Part shown: positions 1-24,260 of the stretch, in pieces
How positions within the stretch are numbered: position 1 is the first letter of the stretch
Layout: every line of letters begins with the position of its first letter
Assembly (NCBI RefSeq): GCF_040954835.1
Contig: NC_090697.1
Location: 37,198,788-37,262,787, forward strand
Length of the DNA stretch: 64,000 bases
Source: Lepisosteus oculatus
Taxonomy: Eukaryota > Chordata > Actinopteri > Semionotiformes > Lepisosteidae
Reading direction: 5' to 3'
The notes under the pieces: model-generated
Told to the model about the DNA's origin: nothing
The model's input: the letters and a program-made list of their open reading frames with translations, nothing else
The model's database searches: none
Program-made: the position numbers and the translations under genes

Positions 1-235
1 ATTAGGAATTTGTCTGGTCGCATACCCTAGCTTACTCTCCATGAGACACACAGACAGGGAGAGAGAAGCCTGGGGTCAGAGCGCAGGGTATGCCATTGTA
101 CAGCGCCCCTGGAGCAGTTGGGGTTAAGGGCCTTGCTCAGGGGCCCAACGGAGTAGGATTCCTCTGCCGGCCGTGGGATTTGAACCGGCAACCTTCCAGC
201 CACAGGCGCAGATCATTAGCCACAGAGCCGCCCTA
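1..235 (-). repeat. tRNA-derived SINE, cut by window edge
   Basis: Read on the minus strand, the head at about 233 is GGGCGGCTCTGTGGC, followed by a B-box-like GGTTCAAATCCC and a body that closely matches the plus-strand copy at 42616-42885. The tail (rc of the first bases) is GACAAATTCCTAAT, also found in that copy; the final tail bases lie outside the window. The match between the two copies, in opposite orientation, is direct evidence of an interspersed repeat. tRNA origin is inferred from the box-like motif. Confidence 0.8.
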
Positions 236-2787
236 TCCATGATTAATGTCACATGGAAAGTAGAAGCTGACTGGGCCTTTATCTCAGTGTGCTGTGCTAC
301 AAAAAAGAGGTGATCTGCTTGTGCAAATGCCGAGGACAACAGGCCTGCCTAGTTACCGGATCAAAAATAACAACAGTGGTATTTAAATAAAACACCTGCA
401 TGAATTACTGAACCATGCCCATATCATGTAGCATTGTATGGCTTTTGGCTGAATGGTCCCATAAACATGTGTAAATGTCCAGAAAAGTTAATGCCATGGT
501 GTGTAAGAGCTCCACTGATGGAGGCTGGCCAACCCCCATGCATTCTCCAAAGTTCTTGTAAGTCTTACAGTTCTTCAAAGTGTAAATAAACTGTTATAGA
601 TTGGTGCAAATTGACAGAAAGACACTCATAATAATAGCTTCCAAGTAGAGACTGTGTTGCTATAATGCCTTCTTGGAAAGGAACAATGAGATGACAATCA
701 ATGACTTCACTTTTGGGAACAAAATTATAAGATTGTAACTTCAACATTTTAACTAATCATGCAAGATCTGCTGGTGTGGTACTTTTGGCCAAACAAAATG
801 AATAATGAAAAAAATGAATAGTATCAAACTGTGCACAAAGATGTAATTATTTACTTTACTGGAAAGATTGTATAAACTTAACCCCTGCCCTCCTGCTGTT
901 CAAGGTTTTTAACTGAGAAAAGAATGTACATCTGCTGCCAGCTTTGAAGTAACAGACATTGTCACTGATTCTAAAACTAGATTTGTTTTCTTTTGTTTTC
1001 AGAGCTTTGATTAAAAAGCAGTTTATCCGTTACCTTAATGATGCACTTGTGGGTTTGAAAAATATAATTTGATTGCTAATTTAAAATGGATGTCAAATAT
1101 AAGCTCCACTTTTATTTTAAAAGTGGTCCCATGTCCTTTCTAACAGCACCATCTACTGGAGATTTCAGTTCAAATAAAACTTAAAGACTAGGCATACCTT
1201 GCGATAAATAAGCTTGTTTTTCCTTTTCACTGCTTAAGTAGATTCAAACATATACTCAAGTCATACTACAGCTATTGTTTTCAAAAACCACACACAAGTT
1301 GATCAGCCAGTGGTCTTATTTGCCATTGCAGTTAAAGGGGATTTAGTTTCATCAGGTACAGTATGTAGCAAGATAAGAGGTAATTCACAAGATAAAAAAA
1401 GTTTTTACATACTCACAGAATTCATGACATTTCTAAAATTAGTTTCCATTAAAACAAACAAAGTCAAGCCACTGGATAAACTGGAGAAAAGGGCACTGTT
1501 GAAAGCTAGTGTTCAAAGAAATAATTATTTCAGTTAAATATTCTTGCATTGCAGTTGGCACTAAACAACAAATTCCTAAATTTTAACTATTGTTAATTAT
1601 TTTGAAAAACAGGGCCATTTTAAAATAACTGAACTGTCATGTGTGGTAAGACAAATTTCGTCACAATACTCTGTTCATCTTCATCCAAAGCTGTTACAAG
1701 TTAGAAATATCTGAGTAATAACACTCTTTACCATCTGTAGGCCTTGCACAAAACAATGTAGAGATTCACCTCACGAAACTGTCAGCAGTTTCGTTTTGAC
1801 TTCTTTATCGAACATAATCAGACATAAGTACTTTCAGTGTTTTCTGGTCTTTCTCACATCTTAACATCTGCAAATGCTATTATTATTTATAGCAATCATA
1901 TTATCAGAAGATAGTGAATGCAAACAAAATGAAGGTATAGATGTAAGGTCAGATATTCCAAATATCAAATGGACATCTATACTGAGTAGGTCTCTATGGG
2001 TATGAAGGTAAGGTATCATCATGAAATCAACATTATATTTTACAGACTTACTATAGTTACAGAGTATGATAAAGATTGACTACCACTTACAGATGCAGCT
2101 GCAGACAATTATTGGCACAAGCTTCAACAATGTCATTATTTAATGCACTAAGTATAGTAATTACTGTTTGTTTATGCATCTGACAGTGATTTCCTGTCTA
2201 GGTGTCTACAGAAATCTATACACTTGCATAATTATTCACACCCGGTGACTTAAATTAGTTAATTCATTAGAATCTCTAACTATGATTTTCTAGGATGAGT
2301 GGTAAACTGTGAAGAGACAAGACTGATAAGTACACAGTTTAACTACATGCCTACTACATTAGTGAATAACATGCCAATGCTTATGTTAACATAGTTATAT
2401 GGTTAGAGTTTAAAAGTACACACTGAAGTTTTGGTTCTTTTTGTGCAACAACATATAATAAAGAAAAAAATATTAACGTTTTCTTTTTAATTAGTTCAAA
2501 CATTTCTCCTTGGTGAATTTACTGAGGTTAGCTATCACATATGATAAATAAGATACTGAGTCACACTTTCAACATCCTGTTTCTTCTTCACTTTCCAAGC
2601 CATAGCCAGAGCCTACAACTGACACAGCACCAGAAATCAAATACAGAAAGAGCTAAGATGATGCAACAAAGACAAACAAGCTCACATTCTCCGTTTTTGC
2701 TGAGGTTCTTTAGACAAGAATTCAAACCTCATAAGTATTAATCGGTTATTTCAAATAAAACATGAAGAGCTCTCTACATCTGCTACT
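236..2787. other. ATG5 intron sequence, no gene seen
   Basis: This is AT-rich sequence with only short chance reading frames. I looked here on the minus strand for the two expected C-terminal ATG5 exons and did not find them, so it should belong to the intron after the exon at 4492-4586. No repeat family was recognised. Confidence 0.6.
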
Positions 2788-3840
2788 GTATATAGAGTGC
2801 CTTGCAAAAATATCCACTGCTGTGTAAAGGTTACATATCTTGCTGAGGTCAGAGCAAGTAATCATGACACTATATTAAGAATCTTAAAGAAAGAAAATGA
2901 GATATTTCTCAAGTACTCAAGTATTCAACTCATTTGCTATGGCAACCCTAAACCAATTCTGCAAAAGGACAGCTTGAAAGGTGACAAAATTAGTATAATG
3001 GTTTCTGTGTGCAAACATAGTGCTCTGACTTGACTTCATTGAAAATGCATTTGTCTCTATAAATTCCCTCGGGTAGATATTGAATTTCAACCAACAACTC
3101 ACATCATGATACAACAAATCGACCATGAAGTCAAAGGAGCTTTTGAAACATAAACATTGTCGAGAGGAACAAATCAGGAGAAAGTTACTTATCCCTTTTT
3201 AATACAATGAAGTCAAACATTCAGAAGTGGAATGTGCGTTATATCACCCAAGCATTACCTAGAGATCATCCCACTCTTCCAAACTGAGCAGCCAGGCAAG
3301 CAGGAAACTAGTTAGCAATGCCATTGTGAAATCAACAATGACACTGAAAGACCTGCAAAGTTCCATGTCTATGATGGAATTTACTGTTCGTAAATCCAAA
3401 TTTCAAATCCACAGCATCCTGTGTGGATCAGTGGCAAAAATAAATGTTCAATGAAAGAAAAAAGTTTTCATCTTAAATCTTAAAAATCTTAGATTTCACG
3501 TGACGTATGTGAAAAAATGCACTTTTCTTATGTTCAAAGAATTGAACTTTTTGACCAAAATGCAAAGCATTACATCTGGCCCAACACAGCACATCAGTCA
3601 GAACCATCCCAGCTGTTAAACTTGCGAATATCAGCATCATGTTATGGGGATACTTTTCATCAGGGACTGAAGAAAATATGGTGCAAAGTACAGGCCAATC
3701 CTAAAGGAAAACTTAGCAAGACGAAACACAAAGTCAAACCCACACTGAAGTATCTCAACAAGAAGTGAGCTCATGTCCTTGAGTGTCCTTGTCAAAGTCC
3801 TGACTTGAGTCCAAGAGAAAATTTATGGTGAGGTTCGATT
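2788..3840 (+). mobile_element. Fossil Tc1-like DNA transposon
   Basis: The left edge reads AGTGCCTTGCAAAAATATCC, close to a common Tc1-like terminus (AGTGCCTTGC...AAGTATTC). Degraded Tc1-type transposase pieces follow in order on the plus strand. Near 3260-3370 is a stretch resembling the helix-turn-helix region that ends VTLKDLQSS-like. Near 3540-3600 is FDQNAKHYIWPNTAHQ. Near 3785-3825 is CQSPDLSPRENLW, the family's usual QSPDLNPIENLW motif with its conserved D. The pieces are split across frames with stops, so the copy is dead. The right terminal repeat was not located. Confidence 0.7.
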
Positions 3841-3944
3841 GCAGTCCATCAACTATTCCACACTTATCAGAAGTACGTTTTACTTTGTTCATCTTCTGTG
3901 CAAGTTGTTCTGTCATTCAACCTCTTTCAAATATACAGTAAGAA

Positions 3945-4030
3945 TGCAAAAGAACAGGTAGAGGTTTATTCCATGCTTAAAAGAATAGAGACACAACATG
4001 TCAGCTGCAAAACCTTCTTCAGATGTGGAT
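3945..4030 (+). repeat. Decayed copy of the unclassified GTTTATTCCATGC repeat
   Basis: The core GAGGTTTATTCCATGCTTAA is followed by an ACACAACATGTCAGCTGCAA stretch and CCTTCTTCAG. It matches, with substitutions, the copies at 13781-13870, 54564-54760 and 60755-60870. Family name unknown. Confidence 0.6.
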
Positions 4031-4437
4031 CAAAACTTTACAACTTAATAGACCAATTAATGTTATAAATGTACCAAAGTATTAGAGCCAGAAGACACAA
4101 ACACAGAACCCTCTGTTATAGTCCAAGATGCACTCTGGCCACTTCAATCACATGGAGTCTTAAAAACCCTACTCCAAATTAATCCAATATATAGTATTTT
4201 TTATAATAAAATAAAAGAAATTAAAAGTGCAGTTATTCGCTGGTAACTTACACCAGACTGTGTAGTGACATTAAAACCCGTTTCTCTAGAAATATAACAA
4301 GCGTAAATAGTAAGTGGTCTATCTGTAACCTAATAAACTGGCAATTTTATTCATTAACTGGTTATTTTACAGATTATACAGCATGTTGATACATTTACTT
4401 CATTTGTTATTCTAAAGATTTACTGATTTTTCACTCA

Positions 4438-16785
<12,348 letters not shown>

Positions 16786-17599
16786 CTGAAATGAATAAAA
16801 ACCATTTTATGTCTTGTTAGTTGTTAGTTTGTAAAAGTCTGAATAAACATATAAGAGGTTGTCCAATTGTCTAATATTTTACACCCAAATAAAGTTTATT
16901 GTTAATAACTTAATCATTATTATTATTATTATTGTTATTATTATTATTATATGGATATAAGAGAGTGACACACACAAAGGATATGTTTTGAATGAAGTGA
17001 GTCGAAACAATAACATTCTTCAGTTAGTAGGGAAAATTACTTATTTTACAGAAACAACAAGTCACATCCTCAATGTCTAAAAACAAATACAGTACAATTA
17101 ATATCAGCACTACTGTAGGTGAAGAAGTTTGGGTGGATCTGATACCGTTTAACGTATTACAATAGTAAATGCAAAACCTAGCAAGTTGCTCATTGAAGTT
17201 ACTTTGCTACAGAAAACTGCAAGTATTTGCATATTTCACGAAACTCCGATAATTTTAAATCTATATTTAAAATCTGTTTTTCACACAACTGTGTACACAG
17301 ATTTTTAAGCATTGTAAAATACCATTAATACTTGTACAACAGTGTTAAATAGCTATTTGTTCTACTGTACCAGCCCCTTCTCTGAAGACTTATTTACATA
17401 ATGTTTACGTTTACAAACTGTATTGACATAACCAGCCAGATTGCAATTTGTTTTTCAACAGACTAACTGTGCCAACACAGTATGCCTATTACTCATTGAA
17501 CACAGCAAAACACTTCCTGGGTGCATTATGGACTTGCCTCTTGCAAAAAAACAACGCATCTACGCAGTACGCTATGAATTGCATTACTCAAAATTTTAC
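16786..17599. other. Probable ATG5 intron 1 with (ATT)n microsatellite
   Basis: Between the leader exon acceptor and the candidate donor at 17599. It contains an interrupted ATT trinucleotide run at about 16912-16960. No coding signal. Confidence 0.45.
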
Positions 17600-17960
17600 C
17601 TGAAACTTTTCTGGACAACCTTCAACGTTATGATTCTGTTTTATTAAGTTATTTAATTTTAAGCTCTCTGTTAACAGTCTTGTAATCCTCCACTGAAGTG
17701 AAAGTAACAGAACCATTAACCGTGCTGTCAGAACAAGGCCCCAGCAATGCCATTCGCTCGCTTCCTGAATCACACACCAGAGAGAAAACAAGAGGAGACG
17801 TGCTCTCCTGAGCTCAGAGGAAAGGCAAAGACTGACACCATGCGGACAGAGAGCATAATGCAGTCTTGGAAATGGTTCTTGAATGTCAGTACACCCTTCT
17901 CCAACTCGGTTCTTGGCGGGCCTCGTCTTCTGGGTTTTGTTCCAAGCTAAGTACTCAATT
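17600..17960 (-). promoter_or_regulatory. ATG5: Candidate ATG5 5' noncoding exon and promoter region
   Basis: Read on the minus strand, sequence running down to 17600 ends TTTCAG|GTAAAATTT, a good donor placed 0.8 kb before the coding leader exon. The 17.7-17.95 kb stretch is less AT-rich than its surroundings and has a few CpGs. The minus-strand 130-codon frame here (17980-17588) resembles no protein I know. No TATA box is clear, so exon bounds are inferred from the donor only. Confidence 0.3.
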
Positions 17961-18042
17961 AAACAATTAACATAGTACATGAATAAATGTAATTGATGCG
18001 ATAATGCGACACATTAGCTGAAATAAACTTAATAAAATTGTA

Positions 18043-18114
18043 TTCCCTGACCGGGAATCGAACCCGGGCCGCGGCGGTGAGAGCGCCGAATCCTAACCAC
18101 TAGACCACCAGGGA
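18043..18114 (-). tRNA. tRNA-Glu (anticodon CTC)
   Basis: 72 nt on the minus strand. The 5' acceptor strand TCCCTGG pairs with TCAGGGA, followed by discriminator A. The D-arm region reads TAGTGGTTAGG. The anticodon loop is CTCTCAC, with CTC at 18081-18079 on a five-pair CGGCG/CGCCG stem. The T-arm (B box) is GGTTCGATTCC. It matches vertebrate tRNA-Glu-CTC as I remember it. A TTTT stop for RNA polymerase III follows at 18037-18034. There is no intron and no damaged stem, so it looks functional. It lies upstream of ATG5 in the same orientation. Confidence 0.96.
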
Positions 18115-19255
18115 AGAACTGACAGCGATACAGAAATAAGGTTGTACATAGTTAAAGATGACTAAACTCTGCACTGATTTTATGGCCGAGTGCAAAACGC
18201 GGTTGCACTGACTTGTCTGATGACATCGCGTTATCAGCTGGCCACTATTCTCGTGTTTTTTACACAACCTTTAGTTGTGTATAAAGTATAGCGTAAAATC
18301 GATCTTATAAATATAAACAAACTTAATTTCTCGATAAAATATAAATGGGTGTACAGTATTCAGACACTACATGCAAAGAGTGTAAAATGAATCTCAAAGC
18401 AAGAAAAAGGTCTACATCACTCGTCACTGACAAACACCACAAGACCTTTTTGCCTAGAGATACTGGTTTCTATTTAAATAAGTAATTGTATTTTATTATA
18501 TCGTTACCTGTATAAATGATACATTTAGAATGTTCAGTGTGGTAAATATTTTGATGTTTATGAACGATAATTCCTTTGTGTATTTTTTCTATCTTTTTAA
18601 CTTATTTTCTGTTTTATATTTAAGTTCTTTAGATGCCAGATGGCCACATCACCTTTGGATTTATTCTGTACCAGGAGCCAGTGCAACAGATGTGTGCAAG
18701 CAAAAGTCAGAACAGCACCTTTCCTGCAGAGCATTTTTGGCTCTTAGTTGCAACCTCATCACACGTGTCAGCTCTGAGCAAGCTGGGTAGCAAGCCTGCA
18801 ACATAAATTGAATAAGACATAAAAGCTATGAATATATTAAATGGTATATATGTAACAAAGTACAATGTATTTACTGTAAATTAACAATTTTCCCATACAC
18901 GATTAACTAGACTTCCTAACAGGCCTGACTGTAGTCATTAGTAATCAGGAGTTTTGATACCAGGAGTACCATCATTGTCGAACCAGCATCTGTATTTTCT
19001 CTATTTAGGTTATATGATATTTGTTTACTAGCATATTTTATTTTAAGTGTTTTAATCACTGTACAGTTTATTCAACATAAAATCATGTTTGTATGTTTTG
19101 AATGCAAAACCAGTGTTTAATCAGAGCTACGTTCTTGACATGGACATGAGTCAAGGTGCATAAGGCAATTTACAATGACTGCAAGTGATCAATTATTTGT
19201 GATCAACATCCTGGAGTCCTTGCACTGATTCTTATATGATTCTTAGGTTTAATTT
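18115..19255. other. Intergenic sequence, no gene seen
   Basis: AT-rich with a few CpGs near 18190-18250 just upstream of the tRNA gene. No frame or repeat was recognised. Confidence 0.6.
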
Positions 19256-19695
19256 CAAATTCAAAATCCTCATGTTTACCTATAAGGCTCTGGATGGCTT
19301 GCACCACAGTACCTGTCTGATTTAATATTTTCTACTCCCCAAGCACAACCTTCTGGTCTCCTGTCTGTCCCCCAAGCTTGTCTACACTCTAAGAGTGATA
19401 GGGCCTTCTCCTGTTCCGCCCCAAAACTCTGGAATTTTATCCCCAAGGATATCAGAATGTCACCTTCCCTGAGCGCTTTCAAATCCAGACTCAAAACCTT
19501 CTTCTTCAGAAGGGTTTTTACTTAATTGATGTCTGTGTCTGCCCCTTAGCATTTTCTACCACATTTAAAACCCTTGTTATTTTATTGTACTAACATTTTT
19601 TATCACCTATTATTATTATTTTTCTTTTTGTAAAGCGCTTTGGGAAGCAACTTTTAAAGGTGCTATATAAAATAAAGTAGTTTTTGTTATTATTA
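19256..19695 (+). mobile_element. L2-type LINE 3' end, decayed
   Basis: Plus-strand copy of the C-terminal RT region and 3' tail. It is recognisable from AAGGCTCTGGATGGCTTGC-like sequence through CCCCAAGGATATCAGAATGT and the tail GTAAAGCGCTTTGGGAAGC, GGTGCTATATAAAATAAAG, ending in TTATTATTATTA. It aligns with the open copy at 11315-12478 but contains frameshifts. Confidence 0.85.
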
Positions 19696-20721
19696 TTATA
19701 ATTATAACTACTAATACAATACCTATCTGGACTAGAAAGGTAAAGGAGTTTCCTGGTCTGTACTTGGCAAAAGAAACTGTTCCTTCCTGACTTTGGTTTG
19801 TAGTGCAGTCAGGTCACCCTAAACAAGATATGTTTGTCTTTTTTTAAGTGTCAAAAATACAGAAGCTGTTGAATACTTATGCAAGCAAGAGAGTTGTTCA
19901 GTTAAGGGAGCTCTGTTCTTTGAGGGATGAAGTATATTTTTTTTTTCTTCCAAATAATTCTAAAATGTTATTCCAGAAAATTGCATGTTGAATTATTCAT
20001 GCTTACATTGCTTTGTCTTTAGAAATCAATAATTCATGGTTATCTGCTAAATCTTCAGGATCGGGACTCTCCCCGGGATCAAGGTTGGAGAGCCCTTATT
20101 TACTCTGAATGGAACATTAAATATCTACAATATTGCATCTACAGCTTAATTGAAATAGTTTAACACTTTCTCCAAGCTCTTCAGGTGCTGGTTTTAAAGA
20201 GAATTAGAAAACTTAGAAGTTCAGAATTTGCAGGACTAAAGCTGCGAATGGAATGCCACAACAGAAAACAAAGAGAAGATCTGGCCGAGGTGCTGGAAAA
20301 GTCCGAATGAAATGAACAATGACTGGGGTGCAAATGGAGCTAGTCTGGCTGCAGAGTTGTTGTTTTTTTGGAGGGGGGAGGAGGGGTTTAAAGAGCTTGG
20401 GAACAATTTAATGCTACAGAATCCATTAATTCTGTTGACCAGCAGGCAGGGGTTGAATGAGGAAATTAGAACTGGAAAAAGAACACATCTTCTTCTAGAA
20501 CATGCAAAACAATGATTTCCCGTGAATTTCTCAGTATGCAGCCCTGTCCTTACTAGTGCTAGAGAGCAGGAAGCCCTGAGTTAAAAAAAATCAGTGCCTG
20601 GCAAAGGTACACAACAGCTAAGAGGAAAAATACTTAGTCCATGTCCACTGTTTATCAGTCTTCTCTGCCTTTCAACAATTAGAAAAAAAATCCCCCCTGG
20701 TCTCCTTTTTTTTTACTTTTT
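19696..20721. other. Intergenic sequence, no gene seen
   Basis: No supported coding frame or recognised repeat. Confidence 0.55.
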
Positions 20722-20870
20722 ACTGCACGTCTCACTGACTGTACTGACTGTACTGTATGTATAACATTGTTGTATTATTGTATCATTTCGTTACACTGTG
20801 CTGTGTTGACTGTACTAAGCTGCTGTAGCTTCCTCACTTGATCAATAAAGTATCTATCTATCTTTATTAG
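20722..20870 (+). repeat. LINE 3' tail ending in (TATC)n
   Basis: A run of short TGACTGTACT-type repeats leads to GATCAATAAAGTATCTATCT, a tail form common at the 3' ends of fish non-LTR elements. The coding part is absent and the family is unresolved. Confidence 0.45.
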
Positions 20871-23800
20871 GCCTACCATGCTATGACTGGTCATTATTCA
20901 GCTAACTGAGAAAATGAGGTGATGTAGATATTACTACATGAACAGTGGGAGCCTGGGCATATGTGTGACCCTGTTACAGTCAAAGATAAATACTGAGATA
21001 TCGCTTACATTATTCACCACGGAGAACTGTTGGTAACCGTACAAGAGTGCTGAATTCTTAAACAAGAGTGTTTGGAAGAGGCTGGTGCTTTAGTGGACTT
21101 GCAAAATACACTTTTTTTTTCTTTTGACCCAGTCTTCCAACTCATAACTTTGAGTAGCAAACTGGACTGGCAATGCTGCCTCACACTTTAATTCTTTCTC
21201 TGGATTATGGACTTGACTTTCACAGAATGTCTTCTTAACAAGACGAATCCCATAGCATTTCTGCTCAAACCACATTCATAACACCACGGGAGAAGTATTG
21301 ACATGAGGCAGTCAGTCAGATTACTTCTAACATTTTCAATGTGCAGCATGGAATGAGATTATGTTATGCTCTGTTTAGTAAGAGATTGAGGCCTCAGGGA
21401 GGTAAATTGGCTAGAGAAGACAGCACTGCATATTTAGACAACAATATATACAGTATTATTGGACCAGAACAGCTCCCCATTTCTGAAGCTGGACTTGCCT
21501 CGTCTTGTCATGTCCAAACAGCACAGGGCTGGCAGTCTCATGACAGGTTTCCCACCTCAGGAGATCTAGGCTAGCTTTCCCAGTGGCAGCAGCCATTAAG
21601 GACTTACCCTGTATTTGTGCCGCTGCCAGTCAGACCTCAAATACATTCACAGGCACCCTTCTTGACAGGAGTAAAACTTCACAAAGTAAAACCCTGCACA
21701 AAAGAATGTAAACAGATGAAGATGTTTTGGATGTTCACCTGGAAAGAAATATAAGTCCCTTGGCATACTTGACTACTGGCATGAACCCTGGACTTGCCTA
21801 ATGTAGCTCAAGAGAGCCTGGGTTACACTTTAGTGGGTTAGACTAAAAAGCTGAAGTCGCAGAACTGATGCTGTGTATAACAAGTGCACACTTGCTGTAA
21901 TCATATAGTTCTGCCTATGTCTGTATAATAAATCTAAAAAAACACTTTTATCATCTCTTGTATTATTACTAAATTGATTTACATATGGAAAAAGTTACAT
22001 GAAACAGCGTTTATGCCATTGTTGAACCTGCAGGATATTTTATCATATCTGTCTCCTTTCGATAAATACCATACAAAGTGTTAGTAATTTAATTCTCTTG
22101 TTTGCCTTTCCATGATTTACCATTGTAATTGGTAAATCAATTCACATTGTAACTGGAAAAAAACACATTTTCCTGTATTGGTTGTGTGAGTTCCTTGTAT
22201 TTGTGTACCTCTGCCGTTATATAACCACACTGCAATATTTAAGTGCAGGGAGACTATTTCCCATCAGTACGCAAATCCATTATGCATTGCCCTCTGATCT
22301 GTTTCATAATTTGCTGTGTTTGCAAAAGACTGAGGGATAATTTGATGCTTCAATAAAGCTGAGTGCTTTTTTGTTTGAAGACGTTATCATATGGTGCATC
22401 TACACACTAACAACTGCTGTACTATACTACATTTAAAGACAATTGCATGATACTTTAGTATTAGTTCAATTACATGAATATAATACATTAGATTTCATCC
22501 CTGCATTTAATTTTAAACGCATATTGTAGTGAAGAAAAGATTCAGTGATGAACACGTCAACTACAAACTACCAGACGGGTTAAATGAGTAAAATGGCCTC
22601 TCATTTGTAACCTTCCTAATGTTCTTATTTTAAGTGGCCTGTTCCCAGCTACAGATGGTTCTCACTATTAATAATTTGACTAATACTGGTCTTCTTCCCC
22701 TTGGTATGATCAAGCTAGGCATTTATGCTTTTTGAATGTATTGCTTTCCAGTGTGTCCATAATTAAACATTTTAGAAATGCTAACAAAACACTCTACTTT
22801 CCATATAACAAAACAAAAGGATATTGTAGATGTAGCCCATAATGTACTCAAAGGTTTGTTGGGCTGTTGATAGAAGATGAAGTCTGTCACAGTGTTCCGT
22901 TGTCTTAATGGAATAAAGAGAAAAAACATGGGAACACCAAGTCTTAAAAAGGATCCCCCCTGCTCCTTTTATCCTTGTACATTAATAAAGATCACAGAGC
23001 TGGAGTGTGCCAGAGTCCAGCCAACAAGAATTTGATCCAATTAAACTAAATGAGCAGGTCTCAGGATTTTGAATAGAGACCGCCCAAGTCGCTATATTAT
23101 CTTTTAATTGTTACAGCTGATGGTGTTTTTCAGAAAACATGGTATCAGTCTGTATCTTTCTTAAGTCTTAAGATATTTCTTAAATTAAGTAAAGGAAAAT
23201 TTGTTCTCAGTGGGGCCTGCTCTATCTCGTTAAGAAAAGCTTTAAAAAGAGACAACTCTACCTTTAAAAACACAAGGCTGAGAGAAAAAAAACTTGTTAG
23301 ACTTCCATAAAGTATTTTATTTAAATTTCAATCTTCACTGACTAAATGTAAGGAAATATATTTTAAGGTACTGTTTCTGTCGGAATCATATTGATCATCT
23401 TTGCTTTGCTGGATATGAAGTTGATTGACACGCTTCATCTCTAATCATTGTGGAATCCACGCTTTTCCACGAATCGTAGATCATCATTCAGAGACAGGTC
23501 CCACCTAACACTGCGTCACAATGATAAGGGTGGAGCGTGGAGAAAACAGGTCCTCTTTCGAAATGTGCTAACTATGGTGCTGGGCTTTGAAAATGTAGTA
23601 GAAAATGGATGTATGCAGTATACGGGGAAAGGTTTACGTGGTGATTAAATCTTTACTTTTGTTACATTGGCACTCTGGTGAAGGGAATGTGGTTTCAAAG
23701 CTTCTGTTATGTACAATTTCTGAAGGTATGTAATCCATTTGTTTTACAAGCACTTCCAGAGTGAATGTGAACCTTGTTCTACGTGCCTCCTCTCCGCCTT

Positions 23801-24079
23801 TAGCTCTGATTTGTTGCGATGCTGGGGCATCTTCTGTAAGGTCTGAGAAAGTGGGGAGAAATGCATGATGCACTCTGAAAATTAGTTCTTATCGGAGGGA
23901 TGTGACACTAAATACACGGTCAGAAGAAGGCTAGTCATCTAAAAGTGAATATTTTGTGTTGTACAGTTACATATTCTCAGTCTGGGTGTGTTCACTCGTT
24001 GAATACATGTCGAATTGAAATAACGCGCAACATTGCATAAAAGGTTCGTTCATGTTTAAAAGAAAATCCATGTTACCTT
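20871..24079. other. Intergenic sequence, no gene seen
   Basis: About 3.2 kb without supported genes or recognised repeats. A short perfect 9-bp hairpin lies at 22115-22139 (GATTTACCA, 7-base loop, TGGTAAATC). Regulatory elements for either flanking gene could lie here; I see no specific evidence. Confidence 0.5.
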
Positions 24080-24260
24080 GAACTTGGCTGAGGTTATCTG
24101 TGACTGTGCGGTATGTCGACACCTTCTGATTTCACTTGTTTGTTTTGCTGCATTACACGAGGAGGAGCGCTATTGTATCCGGGGGAGGCTCGGGAATGGG
24201 CTTCTGTAGATGCAGGGTTAAGGAGAGCTGCGTTGTGGAAACTAAAGGAAAAGGGAGGCT
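24080..24260 (+). promoter_or_regulatory. NCOA7: Candidate NCOA7 promoter/5' leader region
   Basis: A local cluster of CpGs (GTCGAC, ACACGAGG, GAGCGC, ATCCGGGGG, GCTCGGG, GCTGCG) in otherwise CpG-poor DNA, 2.4 kb upstream of the first coding exon. One plausible donor, GTGCG|GTATGT, lies near 24110. No leader exon can be proven from sequence alone. Confidence 0.27.

Noticed and set aside
16912..16960. ATT-rich run as a possible L2 tail or array
   Set aside because: Only a trinucleotide microsatellite is supportable; no L2 tail consensus precedes it clearly. No CRISPR-like spaced repeats occur anywhere in the window.
17588..17980. Minus-strand 130-codon frame upstream of ATG5
   Set aside because: No recognisable motif, and it overlaps the likely ATG5 leader/promoter; probably chance.
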